Assembly: GCA_028551475.1 (NCBI GenBank)
Contig: CM052356.1
Span: 29,787,884-29,851,883 of the forward strand
Direction: 5' to 3'
DNA from: Casuarina equisetifolia
Lineage: Eukaryota > Streptophyta > Magnoliopsida > Fagales > Casuarinaceae
Length of the DNA: 64,000 bases
The notes below the pieces were generated by a model. That model saw only the letters and a list, made by a program, of their open reading frames with translations, made no database searches and had not been told where the DNA came from. The translations under genes were made by a program, and so were the position numbers. Positions 1 through 11,859 of the stretch are shown here, piece after piece (position 1 is the stretch's first letter; every line of letters begins with the position of its first letter).

Positions 1-45
1 TTCAGCCTTTGAAATTCTAATTGAGATGTTGCCTTTCTGCTTCAG

Positions 46-3027
46 TGATTGATGATGCTCTGTGTGAACAAAGACTTTGGGACATGAAATACAAAGGTGC
101 ACAGAACTTTTATATGTGCGAAATTCGAAAAGACTTCACAATTGATGCAACTTTCAAGGGGAATGCATCTCGATTTTTGAATCACGGCTGTGATCCCAAC
201 TGTGTTCTGGAGAAGTGGTTAGTATGGCAGTATGGCTTTATGCTTTTCATCTTAAGGGACTGTAGGAACTAGTATACTCTTCATGGAAGTTAATTGAATC
301 TATCTTTATTTGGCTTTTATAAACTTTTTCTTTTTCAGAAATTTTCTATATTCTATCTCCAGTGCTGTTCCTTTTTTTAATATGATTGGACACATGTGCT
401 CAATCAGTTTTGGGAAGCTCAATGGTATAAACTTCTCACTCCAGCATGCTTGGACACATGTTGAGCATGGTCGAGTGTTCATGTCACCCTAATCTCTTGC
501 CTGGATTGGTGAGAGATATGACTGACAGCAAATTGGAAAACATATTCTTGACTAGCGTTTATGTCTATTATCTGTTTGACAACTTGTTTGTGTATTGTGA
601 GTGAAGTATGTCTATTTGCAATGTATCCTAGTGGGGTCTTCGTCCTATTCAAAGCTTTCTTTTGTTGCATGTTGCATCTAACTCATGGCACTTATCCATA
701 TGGACCTTCTGGGGGTTACTCTGAATAGTACAAAAAATGAAAGGCAAGATCGATAATTTGATGTCAAAACTTTAGGACGTTCAAAAGGGAACTCATGATT
801 AAACTTGACTGTTGATGATCCGTAGGTAGTAGGTAGTTGAACATTTTTTTTTTTTTTTGTTTTGCACCTTCAACTTAAATATCTTGGTGGACCAGTTTGT
901 AATAAAAGAGCACAAGTTGTTATTCTTAATTTGTGGGTGCCTGAATTTTCTGCCTGTGGCTCTTGTTTTAAGTAAAGCTTTGCCCTTCCAACGGTGCAAA
1001 TTGCCATTCCGACAGCTTTTGGCATATTGACAGTAAAAAGTGGTTGAATTTTTTTTTCTTCTCTTCTTTTATCTGCATAATATTATGTAGTTTAACAATT
1101 GCTCCACCCAAGTGGATTTATGATCGACATTTCTCCAGGCAAGTAGAGGGGGAAGTACGTGTTGGTGTGTTTGCTGCACGAACGATTGAGGTTGGCGAGC
1201 CATTAACATATGATTACAGGTATACTTTTGCCTTGTTCTTCATCCTTTAGTTCTCTCATATGATGATAGGTATATCGCTGGCTCAATAGAACATCCAACA
1301 AAGTATGCAGTTGGACCAATTGATTCTTTCTTTATTTGATTACTTTGTTTTCATATCAATACTAGCGTGTTGTTAGAGGACTAAAGCAATAGTTGAAATC
1401 CAAGTTTGTTAAGTATTCCTTCTTTTTGTGTGCGTTGGTTCGGATAGAGGTGAGAGTAGGTCAATTAGCCTTTCTGGATGAAACATGCTGCTTCAAACTT
1501 TAAATTGTACTCCGCTGAACATTTCCACTACAATAGCCATCTTCTGATGCTGACATTAGATCTATGTGCTTCATCAAAACATATGAGCTGCTATGTATAC
1601 AACTTTGCTGAAGTAACTTATTGAATAACGGTGAGGTTTGCCCAATGAAAACTTCTACCTGCCTTTACCTGATGGATTATCAGTATGCTTCAAATCTTGA
1701 CCAATTTGTATCAAACTATTAGTTTGTTACTCCACAGGATATAGGAGCAATTTAGATGAAGAGAGCTGTCAGTTTTCACCGAGTCAATTTTAGTTGGGAT
1801 AGGTTTTTGACTAATGTTTCTGCAGGACATTCTTCACTTTTCTCCTACGGCTGTGATGTTAGAAAGATTCTGTTGATGTCTTGTTCTTTGAAGAGGTTAT
1901 CACCATCAAATGTCTAATAGAGGCTTCTTTTTTTTTTTTTCTTTTGTTTCCTCCAAACAACTTATATTTCACTGCCAAGGAATCGTAATTGTAGGATTGG
2001 TCCAATCCATTATTCTGTGAGATTCTGCCAATAGAGTGGTATAATCTTTGCTCCCCGTGTCATTAACCATGTCTTATTGGCTTCAGAATGTCTAATAGAT
2101 GCCATCCAAATCAGTTTGTTGGCTGACTCTTCTCGTCACCCAAATGTTTCTCATTGCTTCTGCAGTTGTGATTATCCGTTTATAAATACATTCAACCCGT
2201 GTCTATCAGAGCAAGTTATCTAACCTTTTAGTGTCATTCCAATTAGTGTAGCTAATTTTTGTTGTGTCCTCAACAGGAGTCTACATATTTGTCGCGTAAC
2301 ATGAATGTTTCTCGGTTTTTGGCATGATCACAGCCGCTTCGATATTAGACAAACAATAGTTGAAATTTCTGAATGTGAGCAGTCCCTGAATGTTTAAGTG
2401 GACTAGGAGATCATAGTGAAAATTTGCTTGTGTGGGACCGAATGGCCTCGATAATTAACTAGTCATTTGAGATTTTTTCTGTAAGTACGAAATGCAATTC
2501 ATTTGAAGTTGTGCTGAAATTCCCATTTTCAGTTTCTGGGTTTGGTCAGCAAACTAGTTTCTTTCACGTCATACGACATTACTTTTTTGAAGTTGCTAGT
2601 ATCAAACTAGTTGAATATGTAAGAATAGTATCATTAAAAGCATGAAATCTCGGCGGTGCATTTCCTTGGTGTTTTTTCAAAGATATCGCACCAATTAGTC
2701 CATACACCTTGATTGAGGTATAACAGAAAGCACAAGCTCCCCCAACTTCTACAAATTATTATCCGAAATCAATATTTTGATTTTCTTTGTGCCAAGAGTG
2801 CAAGCTTCCTGTGTATTATTACGTGTTAGCTGCAGCAGAGTTTGAATGTTTCTGGGTTTTGGCATTGTAGATTTGTGCAATTCGGACCTGAGGTGAAGTG
2901 TCAATGTGGAGCCCCAAATTGTCAAGGCTATCTTGGAACCAAAAAAAAGATTGGTAAGGTGGACTTTTGCTGGGGTTCAAAACGGAAGAGAACATCAACT
3001 GCTTGCATAGCTATCGTAGCTGTGTGA
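46..3027 (+). CDS. ASHR3: SET-domain histone-lysine N-methyltransferase, ASHR3-like (3' part, three exons seen)
   Basis: Three exons join in phase: 46-217, 1139-1219 and 2871-3027, each bounded by AG/GT sites. The 5' exons, which would carry any PHD finger, lie outside the window. The joined protein is the second half of a SET domain: it contains RFLNHGCDPNC (the NHSC cofactor and knot motif, here with Gly for Ser), GEPLTYDY (the C-terminal SET motif) and the post-SET zinc cluster KCQCGAPNCQGYLG. It then runs to a short basic tail containing WGSKRKR and a stop at 3025-3027. Length and order match plant ASH1-related class III proteins, which methylate histone H3 in chromatin. The tail resembles ASHR3 more than ASHH3/4. 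The family call is secure. The ASHR3 subtype rests on remembered similarity. The introns (218-1138 and 1220-2870) hold no other gene that I recognise. Confidence 0.85.
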
Positions 3028-3563
3028 TTTGCATCACCAATATTTTTAAGGTGGATTTGGCATATTACCATATCATTTCCCATAAAATTGGCAAATGAAA
3101 AATTGAAACGAGAAAAGCGGCAGAAGAATGGGCAGAAAGTACATTCTTCTTATTCAAGCTATGACATCCTCCCCAGATGACAATAAAGAAAAATCTCAAT
3201 GTAATGTTGTAAAATTTTAACACGCTGTCTCATTTTCTTCATGAGGCCCTGTAACGTTGTGAGTATACATATAGTACATTTCCCAATCGCAGGACATTCG
3301 TAATCAGAAGAAAGGAAATCTGAGTGTGTTAGAGGTTGGTTGAGCTTATGAAATGTAACAAAACATTGTAGCAATGTTTCATGTAATTTGATTCTGGTCT
3401 TGACGGTCTGGAGGAAGATGCTTCCAGGGATTAAGTATGAAGTGGCCAAAATATGCAACTAAGTTGCGAATTCAATTAAATGCCCCTGACTAAGAATTCA
3501 GAAACCTGATCAGCTTGTCTTGTGTTGGCCTTGTAAATGAATGCATAATAACTTTTGTTGTAG

Positions 3564-3976
3564 GAGATAGATCTACAGATATACAAGCGCGTTATCTCTT
3601 GGGGACTCCTAACCACACTGTTTATAATGCAGCTGACGGACATGAGGAGAGGGATATGCGTGTCAATTATTTGGGGAATAGCCCTTTAAATAATTCACCT
3701 AATTTGGTTACGGGTCCTAATGTCCAGCTTTCTATTGTGCACTTTTCAGAAGCTAAATCATTGATCGCAGAACTCTTTTCTGTCCAATTATTGAAATCTA
3801 GAAAGCTTTTTGGTAGTGAAAGTCAACTTTTTTCAGCTTGCAACTGTGCAGCCAACTCGGACATTGATTCCATGGTTTCGGCCAAAGACACGTTATATTC
3901 CATTATCACAGTAAAAGTCTCTTACAGGGTATACGGCGTGTCACATTTACATTTTTATGCAAACCCTGTTGGGTAA
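3564..3976 (+). CDS. possible alternative last exon of the SET-domain gene
   Basis: An open frame of about 137 codons follows a good acceptor (TTTTGTTGTAG, ending at 3563) and runs to a stop at 3976. It could join the SET gene: the final exon contains a strong donor (ATTG|GTAAGG after base 2953), and the phases match, so the reading would pass from LGTKKKI into GDRSTDIQARY. A second possible donor lies near 3928 (TTACAGG|GTATAC). The encoded sequence is polar with scattered Cys, and I recognise no domain. It could equally be chance open sequence or part of an unrelated transcript. The rest of 3028-4061 shows only AT-rich 3' flank and two A-rich runs near 4000-4027. Confidence 0.35.
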
Positions 3977-4061
3977 GTCTGAGAAAGACAAAAGTAGGAA
4001 AGAAAAAAAAAAGTTAAAAAAAAAAAAGCCTCGGATCAGTAAGAAATCAAGGGGGTGGAAA

Positions 4062-5083
4062 CTATCGTCCCTTGAGAAAGTTCCTGCATATCCTTTCCCA
4101 GCACTTCCTGTCCGGCTCTGCTGTCTCCAATGAAATCTTCACTTTCTCGGCAAAATCTCTCTGCAATAATGTGAACAAAAACGTTGTGATGAGAAACAGA
4201 ATCCATGAAGGCCAAACTGCATTTTTTTCTTCTCTCTTTTTGTCTTTTTTTTTTTTCCCCCCCACCAAAGGAAAGTGCTTGATAGCCTACCTCAATGTCA
4301 TTAGTATTGAGAAGGCGATCGATGATATCATGCAGAATGTCCTTGGTGTATTCAGGATGGCCTTGAATGCCTAAAATATGGTCTTCTATCTTGAACATCT
4401 CCACGCCTGTTTTGTCTGAGGATGCAATCACTTCGGCTCCCAGTGGAACCTCAAAAACCTCATCTTGGTGGCATTCAATCACGGAAAGTGAAGCTGGGAT
4501 TCTACCAAAGTCGTCCAGGAAGCATCTTGGGACCAAGTCTTTCACTACATTAACTGTCCTTAGCCCCAAATCCCAACCTGTGTAAGATCTGGCAACCTTT
4601 CCACCCAATGCTCTGCACAATATCTGCACAAGAAAACCATGGCTTGAAAAAGTTAGTACTCAGAATTCAAATCTGCAGTGTTGTGCTGTGACTGCATGCG
4701 AATCCTAATCACTACGGTTCAGAAAGAAATTTTACTGCCAATGCAGAAGAGGTCCACATGGTTACCTGGTGGCCAAAGCAAACCCCGAGGACTTTCTTCT
4801 CCATGGCATCCAAAGCTTGCAAGAGCAAACAGAGCTTAAGAACCCAGTAATCATTGCCATAAGCATCAACAGGGCTGCCACTGATCACAAAGCCGTCGTA
4901 CTTTTGAAGGTCATTTATGTCAGGGAATTCTCCATCTATAACCCTGTACAAGTCCCAGATCTCTCCTTCTTCCTCAAAAGCTGCACGATACACATTGAAG
5001 TACCCACCATACACTTTCTTGACATAGTCAGAGTCTTTTGCTGCTTGAAGAAGAGCAAATCTTTTCACTCCTTGAACTCCCAT
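4062..5083 (-). CDS. GGP: gamma-glutamyl peptidase / class I glutamine amidotransferase-like, copy A
   Basis: Three exons (4766-5083, 4291-4623, 4062-4160) join in phase 0 to give 249 residues, the normal size of plant GGP1-type proteins. These cytosolic enzymes hydrolyse the gamma-glutamyl bond of glutathione conjugates, in glucosinolate and camalexin formation in Brassicales and more generally in glutathione-conjugate turnover. The nucleophile elbow GVCFGHQ places the catalytic Cys at 102. The His-Glu pair lies in GIQGHPEY at about His195 and Glu197. [12 protein letters not shown] is the oxyanion-side loop. Exon 1 ends exactly after the elbow (CAG|GTAACC). The last exon ends in [12 protein letters not shown] before TAG. 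All key residues are present, so the gene looks functional. A paralogue with the same exon lengths lies at 31207-32248, and a promoter-only relic at 22071. Confidence 0.93.
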
Positions 5084-7212
5084 CTTCTAGAAAGGAAAAC
5101 AAACTGATGATCTCGATATCGAAGGGACTGAATATGTGTCAGAAAGGGAGAAAATTGCAGGCAATTTAGGCTTTGGGATGTTGAAGTTTGTAGAGGGAAT
5201 GAGCCCATTTATAGAATCTCAGTGACGATAAGCAGCAATCAATCTGAACAACGGGGACCCTGAAAATTTTGTTTGGGATCGACATGGACATAATACCGAA
5301 TCAAAAGCGAGACCGTGTATGCCCTACTTGATATGACAGGTTCTGTCGCATGCAGGACACGCGGTTCCGCTGCTTTCTTTTTATTTTCTTCCTCCGACAA
5401 GTATGACTCCATATACACTAGATGAAAATTGAAAGACAGAATATTGATGATAGAATATGACTCCTTATCAAGATTATGTTGTTAATTATTGAATTTGAAT
5501 CAACGTTACCATTAGAAAGCCCAATCCTTAAATAAAGCTCAAGAAAATATGATATTCCTTTACATATAAACAAATGAGGAACGATTCCATACTAATATTT
5601 AATAATTATGTCTGTTGTTGAGTGAAGCCTTGCTTGGAATTGAGATAATGTTGTTGAAATGTTTTCCAACTTGATCAAGATTTGATGTAAGTTATTTTCG
5701 TAAGAGTTAAGTCTAAATTAATTGATGAATCTAAACAAGAAATTATAGCATCAGTAATGATTGACAAGATTTTGTGATGTATTAACTAGAGCATAGCAAA
5801 TGTTGAAAACTAAAGAACAAAATAAATTTTGGGAATCGTCGGGATGCCATTCAAGTGGAGACTAACACGGAAATGAACATCTGAACAGGAAGACATTAAA
5901 ATATCAATAACATTAATAACTTGTTTTTGATGATGTTCATGTGGCAGTGAACATTTCATTGGATCCCTTTCCGAAAGGGACCATTCTGCACGTGGAAAAT
6001 TAGCACGCGAAAGCGTGGGACCGATGCCGTACAGTGGCAAAACAGTAATAAGCCTATCGTTTGACCTCCGCCCACGTCGCGTTGGGATCTTTCTTTATTC
6101 CGGCGGAGGGGTCCGCCAAGTGTAGTGGAGTTTGGACGGTAGTAAAGCATCCACAAAGTTCAACCAAAACTACGGGAATGCCCCTGTGCCTTGGTTTCTT
6201 CCATTTGAGTAAATTCCACTTTTTGTAATAATGTAAAAAATTATATTTTATTTTGAAATTATTAATCATTTAGCCTTATCATGTTTTTCATGTGACAATC
6301 TTTTTATATAAACTCTATGTTTCAATGTTGAGATAACATATTAGATTATAACATCAGTTATTGTCAACACACATGGAGCTTAATTGATAATTTATATAGT
6401 TTATGATAAAAAAAAAAAAAGCCTTAAGTTTGACACCCAACTTATAACCATCATTTATTTAACAAAAAAATTATTAGGTTATATCTTCATCTAACAAAAT
6501 TAATACCCATGAAATCGAATGCTAATGGAATTCTTTACTAATTTGTTGTTTTTTTATTAAAAAACAGTTAGGATTTTGGTATCCCATTATTGAGATACTA
6601 TAAGACACCATAAGAGTATTACTCAAAAGAAATACCATAGTATTAAGTTGTCATTTCATACCATCGTGATAAGGAGTAAGAGCAGTACTTAGACATGTTT
6701 TTAAGATGATATGTACTAGCATTAAAAAGAAAAATTGATTTTAGGATATTTGAAATCGACACACAATTCAAAGACCAAATGCATGATTTGAGCTAATCAT
6801 AGAAGGTGGGAGTGAAGTATGGGAGGCCTATTAGGGCTAATTGTCCAAGTACACACGCCAATCCTTACAAAATTCAAAATGATCCCATTAAAGTAAACAA
6901 ATGAAGTAAAATAATCATTACATAATTGAGGTTATATTGTTTTGTTATAAATGCTGCCTTTTGGCATTTTGTATGAAGAAGACAACACGGCTGGAAATAG
7001 TTGTAAGGTCGTAAAAGAATTAAGCTAACAGAAACTACTTACAATAAATTTAAAGATTCATAATCATTACTTATGCGCCGTTTTACCTCAAAAATAAATT
7101 GATTGAAGGCCTTGTGAAAATAAATTGAACATTTTTTGTCCATTTTCAATGAAAACAAGGAGAACCATAGTTGTTCTGTAACCAAGCATTAATTTGACAT
7201 GAAAAGCCAGAG
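5084..7212. repeat. promoter and upstream half of a segmental duplication (partner 22074-24750)
   Basis: The region right of GGP copy A matches the region right of the GGP relic in the same order: 5084-5410 with 22074-22425, 5941-6235 with 23654-23965, 6611-6672 with 24063-24122, 6805-6903 with 24125-24290, and 7120-7210 with 24655-24750. The blocks between them have diverged or carry indels. The best kept block (5941-6235) includes a G-box CACGTG at 5989-5994, also present in the partner (23693-23698). I see no gene in 5250-7286. A short GA-rich run lies at 7210-7232. Confidence 0.8.
5207..5213 (-). promoter_or_regulatory. TATA box of GGP copy A
   Basis: TATAAAT on the - strand, about 125 bases upstream of the ATG at 5083. 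The equivalent box is present before copy C (32383-32390) and in the relic (22217-22223), with the sequence between box and ATG recognisably shared. This supports it as the real core promoter. Confidence 0.7.
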
Positions 7213-7286
7213 AGAGAGGGGGAGAGAGAGGTCGGTTTTCTTCTTGTTCCTATTAAGTTTAGTAGGACATCGTATTATTTACTTAA

Positions 7287-7439
7287 ATGGCATCAACAAT
7301 TGGAATTAATCTGATTCCCACGAGGCGGTGTAGTTTGGGCATAAGCACAGATGGTGTAGAATGGTCAAGAAACGATTGCAGAGCATATTTCGAAAGTCCT
7401 ACCGTTGAGGTTGAAGAGAGAGTCGACTACATCAAGTAA
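7287..7439 (+). CDS. small ORF of 50 codons, unknown
   Basis: An ATG-started frame beginning MASTIGINLIPTRRCSLG ends at TAA 7437-7439. The N-terminus is Ser/Thr/Arg-rich and could pass for the start of a plastid transit peptide, which would make this the first exon of a lost or unrecognised gene. I find no partner exon downstream: 7440-8400 is AT-rich with only short frames. It is not conserved in the partner duplication near 24.8 kb. It may be chance. Confidence 0.2.
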   Translation: MASTIGINLIPTRRCSLGISTDGVEWSRNDCRAYFESPTVEVEERVDYIK

Positions 7440-10400
7440 TCATGGCAGTAAGTCAGGATACTGATTGTGCTTCAAAATATTGAACTTGAAGCTAGTTGCT
7501 CATATTTCACAAAGCTGATTGATGAAATCATTTGGAATCTTTATCTACCTCTTGTTTTCACTCTTAATTTATCACTTGCTTTCACACTTGCATATTATTG
7601 TGATAAATCTTTGTGGATTTACTGTTTAGGTTTGAATGAAAATTGGGACTTTTGTTTGTTTCATTTTTTGTCTAGATAAGTACTTCTAAACTACATTTTG
7701 ATTATTATTAGAAATTTAGTCAAAATTTAATTTTTTGAAGTGAAAAATTGTAACCGGCTTTAGAGGAATGGTTCTCCTTTATAATCAATTGGATAATTAA
7801 TTGAAAGAGTGACTTTGGTAAGTTGTTAGAGTGAGATAGATGTAGTTGTCAAGTTGATTTAGACTAAACCAATTTCCAAAAATTCTTGGACCAAACAAGA
7901 AGCCAATGCTTGGCAGCTCTAATGGAGCCACTAAGGATCCCCACCTAAATGGTGGGGTTGTAGACACCTTATCCCCAAATAATACCCCTTTTTATCTAAT
8001 CGGAAAAAAAATGTTAGAAGATGAAATATTTTCAGATATAAAAATAATGTCAAGCCAAAATATTGACAACATGAAATACTCATTCATATCATTTTCAACA
8101 AAATAAAAGGTCTATGCTACTTGAAAGAAAATAAAAAGATTAGAAAATGTCATATTATCAAACCAATTTTACAAAAATGATTGAATTCTTACTTGTGCTC
8201 AATAGAAACAGATACCCGCAACGTACACTTGTAAAACTTGTGCAAGGGAATGGTACACAAATTCTTGAAGGCTTGCATGCAAGCCCTATATCAAGAATTG
8301 AGTCAAAATATTAATCGTTGTCCTTTTTTAATAGAAAAGTTTATAATTATCCTCTCAAATCCATTTGGAAATTTGACAATACCATAAATGAAAACCGACC
8401 AATTTTAGTAAACTTATAATAACATATAGAAGTCGGGAAAGGAAGAGAAAAATGATTGATAAGTTTCAAAATGCAATGAGCTTAAGTAGTGCATATTTAT
8501 TTGGGAAGGATTAAAAACGTGCATTGCACTATTAGGTGTTGATTTTCTTTGCAATCCGGATGGTGAAGTAATTGGGTGCAAAATAATCAAACTTAGAAAA
8601 TTCAACAAGAAAAATAAGGAAAAAGGAAAAAGGAAAAATAAGTGCAAAGCAACCAAAGATAGCAAATTCAAGAAGAAACAAAGGTAAACAAATAAAAAAT
8701 AAAAATTACTTTATAATGTTTCACCAGTTACAATATATGCAAAACTTCAATCTTTTTTTGAAAAAGCAAAACTTCAATATATTTACAAAAATAGTGAAAA
8801 ATGGCTTTTACCATCTTATACGGTCCCCAGACTTCAACTTTATAAGTATAACAGAACTACAAAAATTTAAAAGAAAAATGTCTGAATCTTGCATCAAGCG
8901 ATTGGTATAGATCAAAATATTGCTGAAATTGATTAATAGAAAACAAACAAATAAGATCTCCTTCTACTTACAATGTATAGAAATTTAATCTTTGTTTTTA
9001 ATTTTTGTTCTCTAAAAGGATGAATAGACTTTTGATCGTACAAACATTTATAATTAAACACAATATTTTAGGAATTCATTCATCGTAAAAATATTAGAAG
9101 GGATCTATTGTTCAAGCATATACACCATCATCAATGTAAACTAAGGAAAGAATTTTTTTTTTTTGTAGAAATATAAGTTTGCATTAATAAAATATAGTGT
9201 ATAAAAGTATAGAAGCATATCCCAATATTACAATAATTACAAAAAACTACAAAAAGATAAAGAATGAGAACTTTCAAATTTCACTCAAAATAACATTTTC
9301 TTATGAGAATTTTATATTTTGAAATACGAAATTCTCTTCTATATAATTTTTCTTACGTTAACTAACAAAATTAAAATGTCAATTATTCTATTTTGGAATT
9401 ATCTTATATTTTATTATGCTTGTATACAATAAATACAAACTAAAAAAAATATCTTAAAAAGTTATGTAATCAAATCCTTTCTTTTAGTAGCTTTAATCTT
9501 CTTTATATATTAGATACTACTATTAATTTTTACATTATTTGTCAAGAAAAGTAAAATCTCAGAGTCTTTATATTATTCTTTGTTTATGTTTGTGATAAGA
9601 AAATGTTTTTATGAAAAAATGTATTTAATTTTTATATGATAAAAAAATCTATTTATCTCTTTTATGAAAGACAAATATTTAATTTTTATTTGTAGTAAGT
9701 GAAAAGAGATTCTTTTTTTTTTTGCCTTTTATTAAGAAGTTTCAGCCGTAATTTCGTCTATCCGGGCTGCTTAAGGCAAAATTTAGACCCTTTTTATTTT
9801 ATTTTTCGTATTTTTGGTATATGTATAAGTTGAAAGTTGCACGTCATATAAGATGATTAAACCCATAACAAACGTTGAATTCTTTTTACTGTTTTGGTAA
9901 AATTTTTGTTCATGGAATAATTGGAGTTTCTTAGATATTGTTCTTGAGTTTATTGTATAGAGATTGTATGGATTCACTAATTTGTTCATAGAAGTGGCTT
10001 GACCACGAGATGTTCTCTAGTCATTTTTTATTTATTTCTCAAAGTCGTCTAAACCTTGACTATGCTACTCGTTTGAGTAGTATTTATTCTTGTCAATATT
10101 TTGATTTGATATTCTTTTTATATATAATGATATTTGTTCTTTTAATAGCTATTTTGAAAGAAATATTGATAATTTATATTATATTCAATTATTCAAATAA
10201 TGTATCTAATACAAAAGTCATGCTAATAATAGCTTATTAAACTATGAATCTCAATACCCAAACAATAAAAATAACAAAATCCCTCATGTACACAATACAC
10301 AACCTTAATCCAAGCTTTTACATTTGTATTATTGTAACTAAATAGATATATAAACTATAAAAAAAAAAACTACAGATATTGATCTTGTGTAAAAAGTTTT

Positions 10401-10540
10401 GAAGTAACTGAATTTCAAGCATATACTTCTGAAGTTACACAATATCAATAACTGAAATTCTGTATTTTTTTTTATAATTTATAACTCAATAACTGGCATC
10501 TTATTGATCTTGTGTAGCTTCAAAATAACTTCTGCTAGAA
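7440..10540. other. AT-rich intergenic region without recognised genes
   Basis: Very AT-rich sequence with many short frames, no codon pattern and no family match. It contains a nested palindrome at 8261-8298, T-rich runs at 9150-9165 and 9712-9723, and no RNA gene that I can recognise. Confidence 0.6.
8261..8298. repeat. nested palindrome with RY-type core
   Basis: GGCTTGCATGCAAGCC (8270-8285) is a perfect 16-base palindrome. It is flanked by the inverted pair ATTCTTGA (8261-8268) and TCAAGAAT (8291-8298). The centre contains CATGCA, the RY element core bound by B3 factors. Function unknown. Confidence 0.6.
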
Positions 10541-10768
10541 AGCAGATATTCTATTCTTCAACTTCATAACTACAGCATCCGCAAGCTTTCTGATGCTTGA
10601 CACCACCTGTCAAGTCGAACACTAATAAATCAATACAAACCAAAGAAGTTAGAAAAGGTTGGTGCATGATTTAATACCGATGAAAAAAGCGAGTCCTTAT
10701 GTCAAGGACTGAAAATAAACAATGTTGCACTAAGAATTCTTTGGCAAACCTTGGAGCTCATTAGCTTC

Positions 10769-11203
10769 TTATAGACGACGCTTGATATCCTTAATGTTGT
10801 CTTCAAAGCATTTAAATAAACAGATTCCAGCATCGGCTGCAGGAGGTAGGTGTTTTGGAAAGCACTTCTCTATGCACGATTTAGCAGCAGCACGTACTTC
10901 TTCATCCTCCTTGGTTGCATGTTCATACATGCAACTGAAGAAACGAAGAATAACAAGCTCGGAGAAGAATAGGTTTTTTGTATGATGTTTCCTTCCGATT
11001 TTTTGGAGTTCTTTCAGGCAATCATACAATGATGCATGCTTTTGATCCACTGAAGGTTTCTGGGAGGAGGAAACATGGCTAACAGGGAGTGTAGCAGCAT
11101 AGAGAGAGGGAAAGGTCAAGGCATTTGCTAGGCCTTCAAATACTATGAGAATAATTAACCCTATCATCATCATTATGAAATGTATTACACATCTATGACC
11201 CAT
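10769..11203 (-). CDS. small putative secreted or membrane-anchored protein, 144 residues
   Basis: An ATG-started frame at 11203 encodes 144 residues. The first 30 or so form a hydrophobic segment (IMMMIGLIILIVFEGLANA) that looks like a signal peptide or anchor. The remainder is charged with Cys spaced as single C, C, C...C and C...C (SCIEKCFPKHLPP, then GICLFKCFED). Small Cys-containing secreted plant proteins (thionin-like or prolamin-like) have this general layout, but the spacing matches none that I can name. Further downstream on the same strand, 10549-10606 follows an acceptor-like TTGACAG and reads a Cys-rich tail (ACGCCSYEVEE) before a stop. It could be a second exon, but the first frame already stops at 10769-10771. 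No intron is needed for the call. Alternatively a relic. Confidence 0.5.
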   Translation of the reverse strand: MGHRCVIHFIMMMIGLIILIVFEGLANALTFPSLYAATLPVSHVSSSQKPSVDQKHASLYDCLKELQKIGRKHHTKNLFFSELVILRFFSCMYEHATKEDEEVRAAAKSCIEKCFPKHLPPAADAGICLFKCFEDNIKDIKRRL

Positions 11204-11859
11204 TGATGATCTTCAACTCTGGAAGAGTTCTTCTTTAGGAGGTTTAATACATAGACGATATATGAGATTAAATTTGTAGTTGTCTTTGCTATTTAAGCAT
11301 CTTGATTTCATGTTTTTTTTAACTGATTTATTTGTAAGAAAAACTTCTCATAATAAGTTAAAGAATTGTGACTTTTGTGAATAAGATAATATGCTAATTA
11401 ACTAACTTTCCATTCAAGATATGTCTATTGAGCAAGGCTACGAGGTTTTACTTAAACAAAAAAGTGTCATTGATATCCAACTTTTGACAAGTGAAATATA
11501 CTTATAAATATATAATAAAAGTAATCATATTAAGTGTACAAATGGTAACTTATAAAGGTTATCTATATTATGATTTCACCAAAAGACTTTATGATATTAA
11601 TTCACCAAACAAATAGTATTAAAATTAGTAGTAGTATCTAGTATATAGATGATAACTTTTCTTTTTCTAGCTGGGATCCAATATGCAATATATGCTTGAA
11701 TAATCAATCCCTTTTAAATTGACTAGTATGACATCCCCAAAATTTATATGGATGACATTAAAAAGGAGCTATAAGATTGATAAATTTCCCAATCAAGTGT
11801 CAATATAGCAATGTAATGTGTAATGCCTTATTCCTCACACAACCTTTTGAAGTCTTTAA

